Shown one piece after another: positions 1 through 8,132 of a DNA stretch of 64,000 nucleotides (its first letter is position 1; each line of letters opens with the position of its first letter). Below the pieces are notes generated by a model, which was given only the letters and a program-made list of their open reading frames with translations, was not told the origin of the DNA and made no database searches. A program made the translations under genes and the position numbers. Source of the stretch: JAFGKK01 sp964521085 (GTDB lineage: Bacteria > Chloroflexota > Anaerolineae > Anaerolineales > RBG-16-64-43); the NCBI GenBank assembly GCA_964521085.1, contig CAZFPL010000015.1, positions 4,208 through 68,207 of the forward strand, in the 5' to 3' direction.

Positions 1-161
1 TTCTCGAGAAAGGTCCCCGGCCGATGAGCCCCGAGAAATATGCGGCGGCGCAAAACGCGGCTTATCAGGAATGGCTGAATGGGATTCGAAACGACACAAC
101 CGTCGTCGATAAGAAGGGGATGCCCGAAGAAATGATTCCGTCCAAACCGACCATCTCGTAA
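1..161 (+). CDS. C-terminal fragment of a protein, possibly a SurA/PpiC-like foldase
   Basis: An open frame enters from the left edge and stops with TAA at 159-161, giving about 52 residues. The tail contains AYQEWLNGIRNDTTV followed by a short polar end. A final helix with a QxWL pattern before a short basic stretch resembles the end of secreted parvulin-type peptidyl-prolyl isomerases, but no catalytic part is in the window, so the family call is weak. The frame is followed at once by a strong bidirectional terminator, consistent with it being the last gene of a plus-strand unit. Confidence 0.45.
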   Translation, partial: LEKGPRPMSPEKYAAAQNAAYQEWLNGIRNDTTVVDKKGMPEEMIPSKPTIS

Positions 162-172
162 CGGCTTGGATT

Positions 173-219
173 AAAAAAAAAGAGAAGGCGCACGGCATGC
201 CGTGGGCCTTCTCTTTTTT
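173..219. terminator. Bidirectional intrinsic terminator between converging units
   Basis: Stem AGAGAAGGC (181-189) pairs with GCCTTCTCT (206-214). The inner part CACGGCA/TGCCGTG (191-204) is also self-complementary. An A8 run precedes and a T6 run follows, so it can stop transcription from both sides. The stop codon of the minus-strand permease (218-220) lies in the T run. Confidence 0.9.
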
Positions 220-1522
220 ATTCGTACTTTAATGCTACGACCGGCTCCAACCGGGCGGCGCGCTGCGCCGGGTACAGCCCGGAAAGGACGCCCACAACGG
301 TGGCGAAAAGGATGGCCAGAATCGGCAGCCAGAGCGGTATGGAAGTGATCGATGTCGAGGCGCTCGAGGCGGATGTCACACCCTGACTCTGCAGATAGAG
401 ACCGTAGAGGATATTCGCCACGCCGCTCAGGAGCAGGCCGATGAGCACGCCCCCCAGTCCGCCCAAGAATCCGATCGCCCCCGCTTCCCCGAGGAAGATG
501 AACATCACGGCGCGGTTGGATGCGCCGAGCGCTTTCATCAACCCGATCTCGCGCGTGCGTTCGTAAATCGCCATCGTCAGCGTGTTGGCGATTCCCACGC
601 CGGCCACCAGTAGCGCGATCCCACCCACGCCTCCAAGCACCGCCTGGATCATCACGAAAATCAGATTCAGCGCCTGCATCATCGTCCGGGCCGACATGGC
701 GTAGAAGCCGCGCGCCAACAGCTCCGACTCGATGGTCAGGCTTTCACTCGACGAACGGGGTACGATCGACGCCTGGCTGTATCCTTCCCGGGTGCGGTTG
801 ATCGGCTGCCCCGATACCCACTCGTTCAAGGATTCCGCCTCTGAAAGCGGCAGGAAGAGCATGTAATCGTCCTGTCCGCCGCGTTCGGCAAGCACCCCGG
901 CGATCCGCAGCCTTATGGAGCGGGATTCCCTTTTCCCCTCGTCGCTGGTCCGAATGACGGTCAGGGTCAGCGATTGGCCGATGAGATCCTCGGGCTGGAA
1001 GGATACCGCCTCGCGGCGGCGCGGATCGACGAAACTGTCGAGCGTCTTCGCGCCCAGAAGCGCGGTTCCGCGCCCGAGGGAAAGCACACCCTTCTGCACC
1101 GTCCAGCCCATCCCGCGGATCGCGGAGGGATCGACCCCCATCGGCGTGACGAACAGATACAGCTGGCGCATCGTGAGCGCGCTTGACGAAACCGTTTCGC
1201 GCGGGGTGACCGCCAGCACGTCCGGCCGGCGCCGCATTTCCTCGAGGAATGCCGGATTGATCACTTCCTCGTTCGAAGGACCCGCGCCGGTCGATCCTCC
1301 GAAGGCGCGCAGCACGGCGCCCGGGAGAACGGTGATCTCGTTCATCGATCCGACCGATAATGCCACACTCTGCATGCTGGATTGATAGAGACCCATGCCG
1401 AGCGCGATCAGCACGACCACCGCCGTCGTGCCGATGATGACTCCCACCGCCGAAAACGCAGCCCGGAAACGCAGCCGGTTCAGGTTCTGGAGGATGAGTC
1501 GGATCAGGTCGCGGGTTTTCAT
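218..1522 (-). CDS. FtsX/MacB-family ABC transporter permease
   Basis: A 434-residue inner-membrane permease. One TM helix near residues 20-48 (FRAAFSAVGVIIGTTAVVVL) is followed by a large extracytoplasmic MacB_PCD-type domain, about residues 50-280. Three C-terminal TM helices follow, with the typical NTLTMAIYERTREIGLMKALGAS stretch that contacts the ATPase. This topology is that of MacB/LolC-type mechanotransmission transporters, which drive periplasmic or extracytoplasmic partners rather than moving substrate through the membrane. The ATG begins directly after the stop of the CARDB-protein gene with no gap. The ATPase partner is two genes upstream. It is the last gene of the operon, ending inside the terminator. 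Confidence 0.88.
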   Translation of the reverse strand: MKTRDLIRLILQNLNRLRFRAAFSAVGVIIGTTAVVVLIALGMGLYQSSMQSVALSVGSMNEITVLPGAVLRAFGGSTGAGPSNEEVINPAFLEEMRRRPDVLAVTPRETVSSSALTMRQLYLFVTPMGVDPSAIRGMGWTVQKGVLSLGRGTALLGAKTLDSFVDPRRREAVSFQPEDLIGQSLTLTVIRTSDEGKRESRSIRLRIAGVLAERGGQDDYMLFLPLSEAESLNEWVSGQPINRTREGYSQASIVPRSSSESLTIESELLARGFYAMSARTMMQALNLIFVMIQAVLGGVGGIALLVAGVGIANTLTMAIYERTREIGLMKALGASNRAVMFIFLGEAGAIGFLGGLGGVLIGLLLSGVANILYGLYLQSQGVTSASSASTSITSIPLWLPILAILFATVVGVLSGLYPAQRAARLEPVVALKYE

Positions 1523-2818
1523 TTATCCGCCGAATCCCAGGAAGGCCAGGATGGCTTTCCAGATGGCTTCGAAGAAGGAGGGGCTTTCCTCTGCGCCGGC
1601 TGTTTCCACGGCCGGAGCGGGGGATTCCTCGATCGTAAGGTGAAACGCGCGGGTCCACGATTGCGGTTGATTGAATTCATCGAGATAGTGCACGGTAAGC
1701 GTGACTTCGGCCGGTCCCGCCGCTTCGGCCGCCAGTGTGGCCACCAGCGAGGTCGACGTGCTTTCGTCGAGCGGCCCGGCATAGATCGAACCGTTGGTAA
1801 TGGTCAGATCGTCGCTGGTCAATTCGATCGTGCTGACGTTGACCGCTTGGCGGCCGATGTTGATTACTTCCACCGGCAAATCGAAGGATTGACCGACGAT
1901 AAGAGGAGAGGGCAGTTCGCCTACCAGATCGGCTTGAAGCATGGGTTGATTCCGCACTTTTAGATAGACCACCTGGTCGTCGGTCAACTCCTCCCCCAGG
2001 ATGTTCCGGTAGGAAAGCGAGACCGGAACCGGGTAAAGCCCCGCCGCCGCATCCCCGTCCACCGCCAGCGAGAAAGTCGCCTCCGCCGATTGTTGTGCGG
2101 GGATTCTCGTGATGTGCCCGACGTTCCCACTTCCCACTATGGCAAACGGCTTGGGCCCGTCCGTTCCGCCCAGGCGGATCAGAACCTGGCTGGCATCCCC
2201 GGTGCTGATGTTGGAGATTTTGATTTTCAATGTGCAGGAATCTCCGGGCGCGGGAATCTCCGGCTTGGTGGTCAACGAGTCGATCAGAAGGGTGGGGTGG
2301 TTCCATCCCGGTTCTCCGAATGTGAGGCGTACCGGCTCGTCGCCGGTGTATTTCAAGGTGACGTCCTCTTCCTCGTCGTACGAGTAATATTCGAAGTGGA
2401 TCACCGGTTGCACCCGGCCGTTTGTGTCGGCGCCGTCCAGCAACATATGCAGGGTCGTCTCCGCCGATTTCCCGGAGTAAATGTAGGTGAATCCGAAAAC
2501 CGCGCTGCCACTCTCGGTGCCGACATATTCATTGGCGGGGACGGTGCCGACCACATGGCTGGCGGTGACCGATCCGATGTTGGACACCGTCAGTTTAAGA
2601 TCGAAGACGCTTGGAAAGTTCGCCTCCTGACCCGGCTGCGGCCCGACCACGGCCGAAGAAACCACCATCATCGGCCGGCCGTAAATGGTGACGTCCGCCA
2701 TGGGGGAAGGTTTTCCAGCGGCCGCGATGCACAGGACCGCGAGCAGAAGCATGCCCGCCCCGCGCAGAAGAGGCCTCCGGCTGGGCGCGAATCTGGGAAT
2801 GGAAGGAATCGGATTCAT
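1523..2818 (-). CDS. Secreted CARDB/NEW3-like beta-sandwich protein, putative ABC adaptor
   Basis: About 431 residues. An N-terminal signal or anchor helix (RPLLRGAGMLLLAVLCIAAAG) is followed by three or four repeated Ig-like blocks with the CARDB/NEW3 pattern: PxPGDSCTLKIKISNISTG, PLIVGQSFDLPVEVINIGRQ and similar. The C-terminus is a hydrophobic, amphipathic helix (FFEAIWKAILAFLGFGG). The ATG at 2818 overlaps the TGA of the ATPase gene (ATGA), which fixes this start over an upstream one. Lying between a MacB-type ATPase and its FtsX permease, it occupies the slot usually held by a MacA/HlyD adaptor. That suggests it is the extracytoplasmic partner of the transporter (inference). There is no catalytic motif. 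Confidence 0.75.
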   Translation of the reverse strand: MNPIPSIPRFAPSRRPLLRGAGMLLLAVLCIAAAGKPSPMADVTIYGRPMMVVSSAVVGPQPGQEANFPSVFDLKLTVSNIGSVTASHVVGTVPANEYVGTESGSAVFGFTYIYSGKSAETTLHMLLDGADTNGRVQPVIHFEYYSYDEEEDVTLKYTGDEPVRLTFGEPGWNHPTLLIDSLTTKPEIPAPGDSCTLKIKISNISTGDASQVLIRLGGTDGPKPFAIVGSGNVGHITRIPAQQSAEATFSLAVDGDAAAGLYPVPVSLSYRNILGEELTDDQVVYLKVRNQPMLQADLVGELPSPLIVGQSFDLPVEVINIGRQAVNVSTIELTSDDLTITNGSIYAGPLDESTSTSLVATLAAEAAGPAEVTLTVHYLDEFNQPQSWTRAFHLTIEESPAPAVETAGAEESPSFFEAIWKAILAFLGFGG

Positions 2819-3516
2819 GTCATTTTCTCCGCTTTGTGGGTTGTCCATTGTCCGTCCAGCATGCGCAGGACCCGCCCCGCATGCCGGGCGATTCGTTCGT
2901 CGTGCGTGACGACGATCAACGTATGGCCGTCCTGGTGCAGCTTTTTTAATAAATTCATGACTTCAATCCCGGTTGTGGAATCCAGGTTGCCGGTGGGTTC
3001 GTCGGCCAGGAGCAGATCGGGCGAGTTGGCCAGCGAGCGGGCGATGGCCACCCTTTGCTGTTCGCCGCCGGAAAGTTCGCTTGGTTTGTGGTGTCGGCGG
3101 TGAGTCAATCCGACATCATCGAGCAGTTTTTCCGCTCGCGCCTTCCGTTCCCGCGGCGGCACGCCCGAGAACACCATCGGAAAGGCGACATTATCGACTG
3201 CGGTCATTGTCGCCAGGAGCTGGAAGGATTGAAAGATGAATCCCACCCGGTCGCGTCGATAGCGGCATAACGCGTCCTGGTCGAGTGTGGTGATTTCCTG
3301 CCCCTCGACTGAGATCGTGCCCGCGGTGGGGCGGTCCAATCCGCCGAGGACATTGAGAAGAGTGGATTTCCCCGAGCCGGAAGGGCCCATGACGGCCACG
3401 AACTCCCCGCGCAAAACCGAGAGGTCGACGCCGCGCAGGACTTCCAGCGCCTGCTGACCCTGGTGGTATTCCTTGTGCACCTTCTCGGCTCGAAGAAACG
3501 GGACGGGGCTGGTCAT
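2815..3516 (-). CDS. MacB/LolD-type ABC transporter ATP-binding protein
   Basis: 233 residues with all ABC motifs: Walker A GPSGSGKST (about 45-53), Q-loop FIFQSFQLL, signature LSGGEQQRVAIARSLA, Walker B LLLADEPTGNLD and the switch histidine in VVTHD. The GNLDSTTG extension after Walker B is typical of the LolD/MacB/FtsE branch, which pairs with FtsX-like permeases such as the one encoded two genes downstream. The end overlaps the start of the CARDB-protein gene by four bases, so the two are probably translationally coupled. It starts 6 nt after the Yip1-family gene. Confidence 0.92.
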   Translation of the reverse strand: MTSPVPFLRAEKVHKEYHQGQQALEVLRGVDLSVLRGEFVAVMGPSGSGKSTLLNVLGGLDRPTAGTISVEGQEITTLDQDALCRYRRDRVGFIFQSFQLLATMTAVDNVAFPMVFSGVPPRERKARAEKLLDDVGLTHRRHHKPSELSGGEQQRVAIARSLANSPDLLLADEPTGNLDSTTGIEVMNLLKKLHQDGHTLIVVTHDERIARHAGRVLRMLDGQWTTHKAEKMT

Positions 3517-3522
3517 GGCGTT

Positions 3523-4284
3523 CTATCCGAACGTCGCTGCGGCGATGAGGGCGCTGATTGCCGCCATGACAACCGGCGGGATGAGTGAAATCAACCAATA
3601 CAGGATTGTGATGATGGCGCTCTTAACGCGTGTCACTTTTGCGCAGACAACGATGCCGACACCGATTAATACGAGATACCAGATGTCAAAGATGGTGATC
3701 TTGGCTAGAATTTGAGCCAGCCCGGCTGTGAGAGGGGTTACGTCCGCGATGGTTTCCGTCGATACCAAATAGGAAAGTCCCGGAGCGGGCGTTTTTCCCG
3801 AGACAAGCGTGCCGACGACCAGGGCGATCTTTCCCAGGATCTCCACCGCCGATGCCCAGACCGTCATCGAAAGGATCGAACCGAATCGGGCCTGTCCGCC
3901 GAATGCCAGACACAATAAATAAAGAACGCCGGCTGCGGAAAGCCACAGGATGGGATACCCGATCGTTTCTATGATCCCCTGGCTGGCCACGAGGAGGGTC
4001 GGATTGGTGGCGAATTCCCGCTGTTGTTCGAGTATGGCGCGTTGTTCCTCGCTGGTTTGTTCGATCACGGTATCGTAGCCTTCCGATGCTTCGCGTTGGG
4101 TGACCGGAAGGGTGATGATTGCGCCCAGCCAGATGACGACCAGCATGGCGGCGGCCGCCCACAGGAAACGCGGTTTGCCGGTTTGGTCCAGCTGGGTGAA
4201 AGCCTCCCTGGGTCGTATGACGAGCGCCAGGAGGAAACGGGGCAGGCTCATTTTCGGATTATTTTCGGTTTTTGGGGCTTCCAT
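3523..4284 (-). CDS. Yip1-family multi-pass membrane protein
   Basis: About 253 residues from the ATG at 4284 (AGGG 4 nt upstream). Another ATG lies at 4302. After a short polar N-terminus with RPREAFTQLDQTGKPRFLWA come about five TM helices (AAAMLVVIWLGAII, GYPILWLSAAGVLYLLCLAFGG, MTVWASAVEILGKIALVVG, ITIFDIWYLVLIGVGIVV, IITILYWLISLIPPVVMAAISALI). The PRxxF motif, the helix pattern and the DIWYLVLIGVGI segment match bacterial Yip1 domains. These often sit beside ABC-type exporters, but their role is not established. It lies between the fused protease-permease and the MacB-type ATPase in the same operon. Confidence 0.75.
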   Translation of the reverse strand: MEAPKTENNPKMSLPRFLLALVIRPREAFTQLDQTGKPRFLWAAAAMLVVIWLGAIITLPVTQREASEGYDTVIEQTSEEQRAILEQQREFATNPTLLVASQGIIETIGYPILWLSAAGVLYLLCLAFGGQARFGSILSMTVWASAVEILGKIALVVGTLVSGKTPAPGLSYLVSTETIADVTPLTAGLAQILAKITIFDIWYLVLIGVGIVVCAKVTRVKSAIITILYWLISLIPPVVMAAISALIAAATFG

Positions 4285-4318
4285 TCTTCCCTCTCTCTCC
4301 ATTGAATTATACGTTGCT

Positions 4319-5968
4319 CTACAGTTCCTGTTGCTCAAAGAAACCCAGCGACAGAATCAGGGCGATCATGAGTACAACGGCGGTGGATGCCAATGCGCCC
4401 CCGTTGGCGCCGATTTGGCTTATGGAAGAGGCCGGCAGCGCCGACGATGCTGCACCGATTCCCGCGGCCGCTTGGCCGGTTTGCTCCGCCCAGCTCAGCA
4501 GCCCGTTGGGAAGCAAGGCGCCGTACCGGGGGATGGAACCGGCCAGCATCATCGCCACCGCCAGAATAAAACCGATCCCGCCGGCGCTGACGGTCGTCTT
4601 TCCAAGCGTGCTTCCCAGCAGGGCGAGGGCGACAAAGGTGAGCACCCATACCAATAAAAGGATGTTCATCAGCAGAAACAGATCCAGTTTCATGGGTCCG
4701 AAGAGAATCCAGGTGTAATAAAAGGCGCCGGCGCCTGAAAGCAGGAAGCAGGCGAGGTACATTACGAATTGGGATGCGAATTTGCTGGCGATGAACGCCC
4801 AGCGCGGCATCGGTTTGCTGAGGATCATCGGCGCCACCCCGCGTTCCTTCTCGCCGACCACGGCGCTCATGCCAAGCAGGACGGCGAGGAGAAATCCTAA
4901 TTGCGTGAGGTTCTTGATATATTGCGCCATCGCGTCCGCCGCGGTCGGAGCGGGGATGAGCGTGGCGAATTGTTCCATCCCCGCCACGGAACGGAATATT
5001 TCCGGAATGAGCTTGGCGATCAGCGGCGAGCCCATGCCGAAGACCAGGAATACCGCTCCGGTCACCAGCATGCGCTTTGTCTTCCAAAGCTGGAAGATTT
5101 CCTTTTTTGTCGCCGCCCAGAAGATCGCCAGTTCACTCAGCATGCTGCTTTGCGGAACATCCGCGGCGGCGGCGGGTCCCCGCTTGCGGGTGGGGATGAT
5201 CTGACGCGCGGCCCAGAGGTACCCCGGAACAAGCATCCCGGCGAAAATCATTTCCATGAGCAGCGGCTGATCTTTTATATAGTGCACCCCGTACACCGCG
5301 GCAGAGTCAACGCCGGCATGATACAGGACGGCGAGGGGGATGTAGAACCAGTTGCGGGAAAAGCGATTCCCGGCAAATGCCTTCCATATCATCATGGAGA
5401 AAATGACGTGAGCCGAAAGTGCGATGATTCGTTCCAATACCGCATACGCGCCGTTCCACGGATGGGCGGTCAGCGCGTCGATTTGCGCGCGGAGCAATTC
5501 CACCTGGGCCGGCGTCAACCCCAACGCATTAAGATCCGTGCCGATCAAAGGCAGAAGCGAACTGACGGTGGCGGCGGTCAGCACGCCGCCGAAAACCATC
5601 GATTCGATTCCGCCGTGGCCCAGCCCGAGCATGACGGCATCCTGCAGGCGCATCCATGCCGGCCGGAACCGCCGGATCATGGCGAATCCCGCGGCGCGAA
5701 TCAGCTCTTCGCACAATCCGGCAGTCAACCCGGCGATCAAAGCCACTTGTAGAAGCGGCGGATCGGATGCCGTGGCGCCGGGAAGGAGGCCGATATCCGA
5801 AAGCCACTGGTTGAGTGGGAGATGGATGACCTGCGATACCGTAAAGGTAAGGCAGCCGATTCCAAAGAGCAGCCAGGGGGCGGCCGAGATCCGGCGCAGG
5901 CCGATTGCCAGGAATACCGGAATGAGGATCATCAGCAGGACGAACAACCCGTACAACAATGTCAACAT
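4319..5968 (-). CDS. Fusion: YhfC-type intramembrane protease plus ABC-2 permease
   Basis: 549 residues with two membrane parts. Residues 1-260 resemble the YhfC family of glutamic-type intramembrane proteases. They carry CEELIR, GLGHGGIES, LSAHVIFSMMIW and YHAGVD in succession in TM helices, giving the E..R / H / H arrangement expected of CPBP-, PrsW- or YhfC-like enzymes. After a linker (about 265-280) residues 285-549 form an ABC-2 permease: KKEIFQLWKTKRMLVTG, the GEKERGVAPMILSKPMPRWAFIASKFAS loop, then four or five helices. AAGGAAA precedes the ATG. The ATPase gene lies 18 nt upstream. Permease and protease on one chain suggest coupled processing and export (inference). Confidence 0.78.
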   Translation of the reverse strand: MLTLLYGLFVLLMILIPVFLAIGLRRISAAPWLLFGIGCLTFTVSQVIHLPLNQWLSDIGLLPGATASDPPLLQVALIAGLTAGLCEELIRAAGFAMIRRFRPAWMRLQDAVMLGLGHGGIESMVFGGVLTAATVSSLLPLIGTDLNALGLTPAQVELLRAQIDALTAHPWNGAYAVLERIIALSAHVIFSMMIWKAFAGNRFSRNWFYIPLAVLYHAGVDSAAVYGVHYIKDQPLLMEMIFAGMLVPGYLWAARQIIPTRKRGPAAAADVPQSSMLSELAIFWAATKKEIFQLWKTKRMLVTGAVFLVFGMGSPLIAKLIPEIFRSVAGMEQFATLIPAPTAADAMAQYIKNLTQLGFLLAVLLGMSAVVGEKERGVAPMILSKPMPRWAFIASKFASQFVMYLACFLLSGAGAFYYTWILFGPMKLDLFLLMNILLLVWVLTFVALALLGSTLGKTTVSAGGIGFILAVAMMLAGSIPRYGALLPNGLLSWAEQTGQAAAGIGAASSALPASSISQIGANGGALASTAVVLMIALILSLGFFEQQEL

Positions 5969-5986
5969 ATCGCGTTTCCTTCCCCC

Positions 5987-6982
5987 TCACGAGCTCATCT
6001 GCAGGAAAATTTCTTCCAGCGACGGCCGGATCCACTCGTACCGGTTGACCGATAATCCATGGCTCACCAGCAGGGGCAAGAGTTCCCGCTTCCCGTCGGG
6101 CACGCTTTGAACCATGATGCGAACCACCGGGCCTTCGCGGTTTATGTTCGCCACCCACGAGCATTTCTCCAGCGCCTTCAAAAATCCCGCGAGGGCGCCA
6201 TTGCCTTCGGAAGACAAATCCAGTTCCAATTCGGCCGCATTCACAGGATATTTTTCAAGCAGTTCCTTTACTCCGGACACTAAAAGCAGCCGGCCTTTGT
6301 GCAGCACCGCCAGGCGGTCGCAGACCCTTTCGATGTCGTTGAGGATGTGGCTGGAGAAGAAAACCGTCCGCTCGCCGCTGATTTTGGAGATCATGTCCAG
6401 CACTTCGAACCGCCCGGCCGGATCGAGCGAACTGGTTGGCTCGTCGAGCAGGAGGACCGGAGGATTTCCCATCAATGCTTGGGCGATCCCCAGCCTCTGC
6501 ACCATTCCGCCCGAGAAACCGCCGATCCGACGGCGGGAGGCTTCTGTTAAATCCGAGAGGATCAGCAATTCTTCGATCTGCCGTTTGCGCAGGACCGTCG
6601 AAAGGCCTTGGATCTGCCCGACATAATCCAGGTACTGCCGGGCCGACATCCACGCGTAGAAGGCGGGATTCTGGGGCAGGTACCCGAAGCGCGTCCGCGC
6701 CAGCCGGTTCGCGCCCGTCGTTTCCATTCCGTCGATCCAGGCCCGGCCGGCCGTCGGAAACGCCAATCCGGCCAGAAGACGCATGGTCGTCGTCTTCCCC
6801 GCTCCGTTGCGGCCGAGGAAGCCAAAAACCGAACCGCGCGGGACGGAGAGATTAAGATCGGCCAGCGCCCGTACCTCCCCGTAATTCTTGGAAAGGCCCT
6901 GGCAGCAGATGGCCGATTCCTTCTCTAGTCCGGGACCGGATCTACATTCCGGATCCCCCAAGGGGAGAGACTGGGTGATCAT
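5987..6982 (-). CDS. ABC-2-type transporter ATP-binding protein
   Basis: 331 residues. The ABC domain begins near residue 25 (ICCQGLSKNYGEVRALADLNLSV). Walker A is GRNGAGKTT, the signature region is IGGFSGGMVQRLGIAQALMG, Walker B is VLLLDEPTSSLDP, and SSHIL holds the switch histidine. The last 100 residues form an accessory domain as in NatA/BcrA-type ATPases (ELELDLSSEGNG, PSLEEIFLQMSS). The ATG lies just after the TAG of the PLDc_N-like gene, with GGATG context. The next gene encodes the fused ABC-2 permease, its obvious partner. Confidence 0.9.
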   Translation of the reverse strand: MITQSLPLGDPECRSGPGLEKESAICCQGLSKNYGEVRALADLNLSVPRGSVFGFLGRNGAGKTTTMRLLAGLAFPTAGRAWIDGMETTGANRLARTRFGYLPQNPAFYAWMSARQYLDYVGQIQGLSTVLRKRQIEELLILSDLTEASRRRIGGFSGGMVQRLGIAQALMGNPPVLLLDEPTSSLDPAGRFEVLDMISKISGERTVFFSSHILNDIERVCDRLAVLHKGRLLLVSGVKELLEKYPVNAAELELDLSSEGNGALAGFLKALEKCSWVANINREGPVVRIMVQSVPDGKRELLPLLVSHGLSVNRYEWIRPSLEEIFLQMSS

Positions 6983-6983
6983 C

Positions 6984-7181
6984 CTATTCTTCTTCGCGGC
7001 CGATCACGAAATAGACGATCGGGCCGATCAATTCGCCGAAAATAATGATCAGAACCCAAAGCCATTTCGGGCCGCGGGTCTTCTTCCGCCGCCAAAGATC
7101 CGCCAGCGCCAAGACCATCAGCGCGAGTTGGATCAGGATCAGCGGGATCACCAGGGGCAGATATTCTTGAAGGGTTTCCAT
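6984..7181 (-). CDS. PLDc_N-domain small membrane protein
   Basis: 65 residues. Helix 1 (YLPLVIPLILIQLALMVLALADL) is followed by RRKKTRGPKWLWVLIIIFGELIGPIVYFVIGREEE. The basic loop, then KxLWxLIIxFGxxxGPIxYFxxGR, is the PLDc_N (phospholipase D-nuclease N-terminal) signature. In short proteins like this the domain is only a membrane module, with no PLD catalytic HKD motif. It is the first gene of the seven-gene operon, with a good ribosome-binding site (AGGAGA, 7 nt before ATG). It is often found as a subunit of NatAB-like ABC loci. Confidence 0.82.
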   Translation of the reverse strand: METLQEYLPLVIPLILIQLALMVLALADLWRRKKTRGPKWLWVLIIIFGELIGPIVYFVIGREEE

Positions 7182-7246
7182 GGAATTTCTCCTGTTTTCG
7201 ATATACGAATCTCTGTGCCGAAAGTATCAAATGTATTATTGAACTA

Positions 7247-7274
7247 ATTGTATCATCGGCCCGGATTTTGTCAA
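7247..7274 (-). promoter_or_regulatory. Sigma-70-type promoter of the seven-gene ABC operon
   Basis: On the minus strand, TTGACA (7274-7269), a 16-bp spacer and TACAAT (7252-7247). Predicted transcription start is near 7240, leaving a leader of about 60 nt before the ATG at 7181. Confidence 0.75.
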
Positions 7275-7323
7275 GAAGCGCGAAATTCCGAGAAAAAAAG
7301 AGAGATTCTTTTAAGGTGGGACC

Positions 7324-7457
7324 CGTACACGGATTTCACCGAGAACTCCCGAATTCACCGAAAATCGAGGAAGCGTTTTCTACTTATCTTCCCCGGGATG
7401 TACCTGGGCAGGAGAAAATTATGGCCTCGGATTTTTTTCGCTTATTTTCCGTGTACG
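7324..7457. repeat. Inverted repeat arms flanking about 115 bp of non-coding DNA
   Basis: CGTACACGGA (7324-7333) and TCCGTGTACG (7448-7457) are perfect inverted arms. The arms are close to the CGGATTNCACGG family seen at 32722. The sequence between them has no gene. It lies upstream of the operon promoter and directly downstream of the minus-strand hydrolase stop at 7476, so it could also act in mRNA end formation. Confidence 0.5.
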
Positions 7458-7475
7458 GATTTTCGTGCGCAATCC

Positions 7476-8132
7476 CTACAATAAATCCCGCCAGATCACC
7501 CGCTCGGCTGCCACCGTCGTCGATCCGCCGTGTCCCGGATGGATTTCCACATTCTCCGGCAGGCGAAGGATCTTCCGGATGCTCTCTTTTAGAACCGCTT
7601 CATTTCCTCCCAAAAGATCCGATCGGCCGACTCCGCCGTCGGCGAATACCACATCGCCGGAAAACAACCAGCCTTGTTCCTTCTCGAAGAAGCCGACTCC
7701 GCCGGGCGAGTGGCCGGGGAGGTAGATGACCTCGAAGGTCAAATCGCCGACAGGGATTTTCTCTCCTTCTCTGAGGGGGTGCTGGGGTTCGGGTTGGTCG
7801 GGGATTTTCAGGCCGAAGATATCCGCTCCGCCGTGCATCCACCACAGGGGCAGATCGGCCGGGTGCAGCGCGATCGGGCAGTTGGCCTTCGCGGCCAATT
7901 CCCCGCACGCGGCCATATGGTCGAAATGGCCGTGCGTAACGAGGACCCAGACGAGAGTCCATTCGTGCATCGCCAGCGAATGCTCGATCCGCCAGGTCTC
8001 ATCTCCCGGATCGATAACGGCCGCCTTTCCGGTGCCGATATCCGCCACGATGAAGCAGTTGGTCTGCAGCGGACCGACGCTCAGCCGGACGATTTCCCCT
8101 TTCCCGGGGACCTCCGGGCGCTTTTTCCTCAT
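7476..8132 (-). CDS. MBL-fold hydrolase, glyoxalase II (YcbL)-like
   Basis: 218 residues. The metallo-beta-lactamase metal motif THGHFDH (about 67-73) is followed by LPGHSPGGVGFF, LFSGDVVFADGGVGRSDL and HPGHGGSTTVAAE, giving all ligands for a two-zinc site. The start SVGPLQTNCFIVAD and overall length match the short YcbL/glyoxalase II-like hydrolases, which cleave thioesters such as S-lactoylglutathione analogues. The exact substrate cannot be told. The ATG overlaps the TGA of the upstream membrane-protein gene (ATGA), so the two form a unit. Confidence 0.88.
   Translation of the reverse strand: MRKKRPEVPGKGEIVRLSVGPLQTNCFIVADIGTGKAAVIDPGDETWRIEHSLAMHEWTLVWVLVTHGHFDHMAACGELAAKANCPIALHPADLPLWWMHGGADIFGLKIPDQPEPQHPLREGEKIPVGDLTFEVIYLPGHSPGGVGFFEKEQGWLFSGDVVFADGGVGRSDLLGGNEAVLKESIRKILRLPENVEIHPGHGGSTTVAAERVIWRDLL

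Noticed and set aside
3523..4338. Start of the Yip1 gene at 4338, overlapping the upstream gene
   Set aside because: The first 18 residues (SNRNCRATYNSMEREGR) look non-native and have no ribosome-binding site. The ATG at 4284 has AGGG before it.
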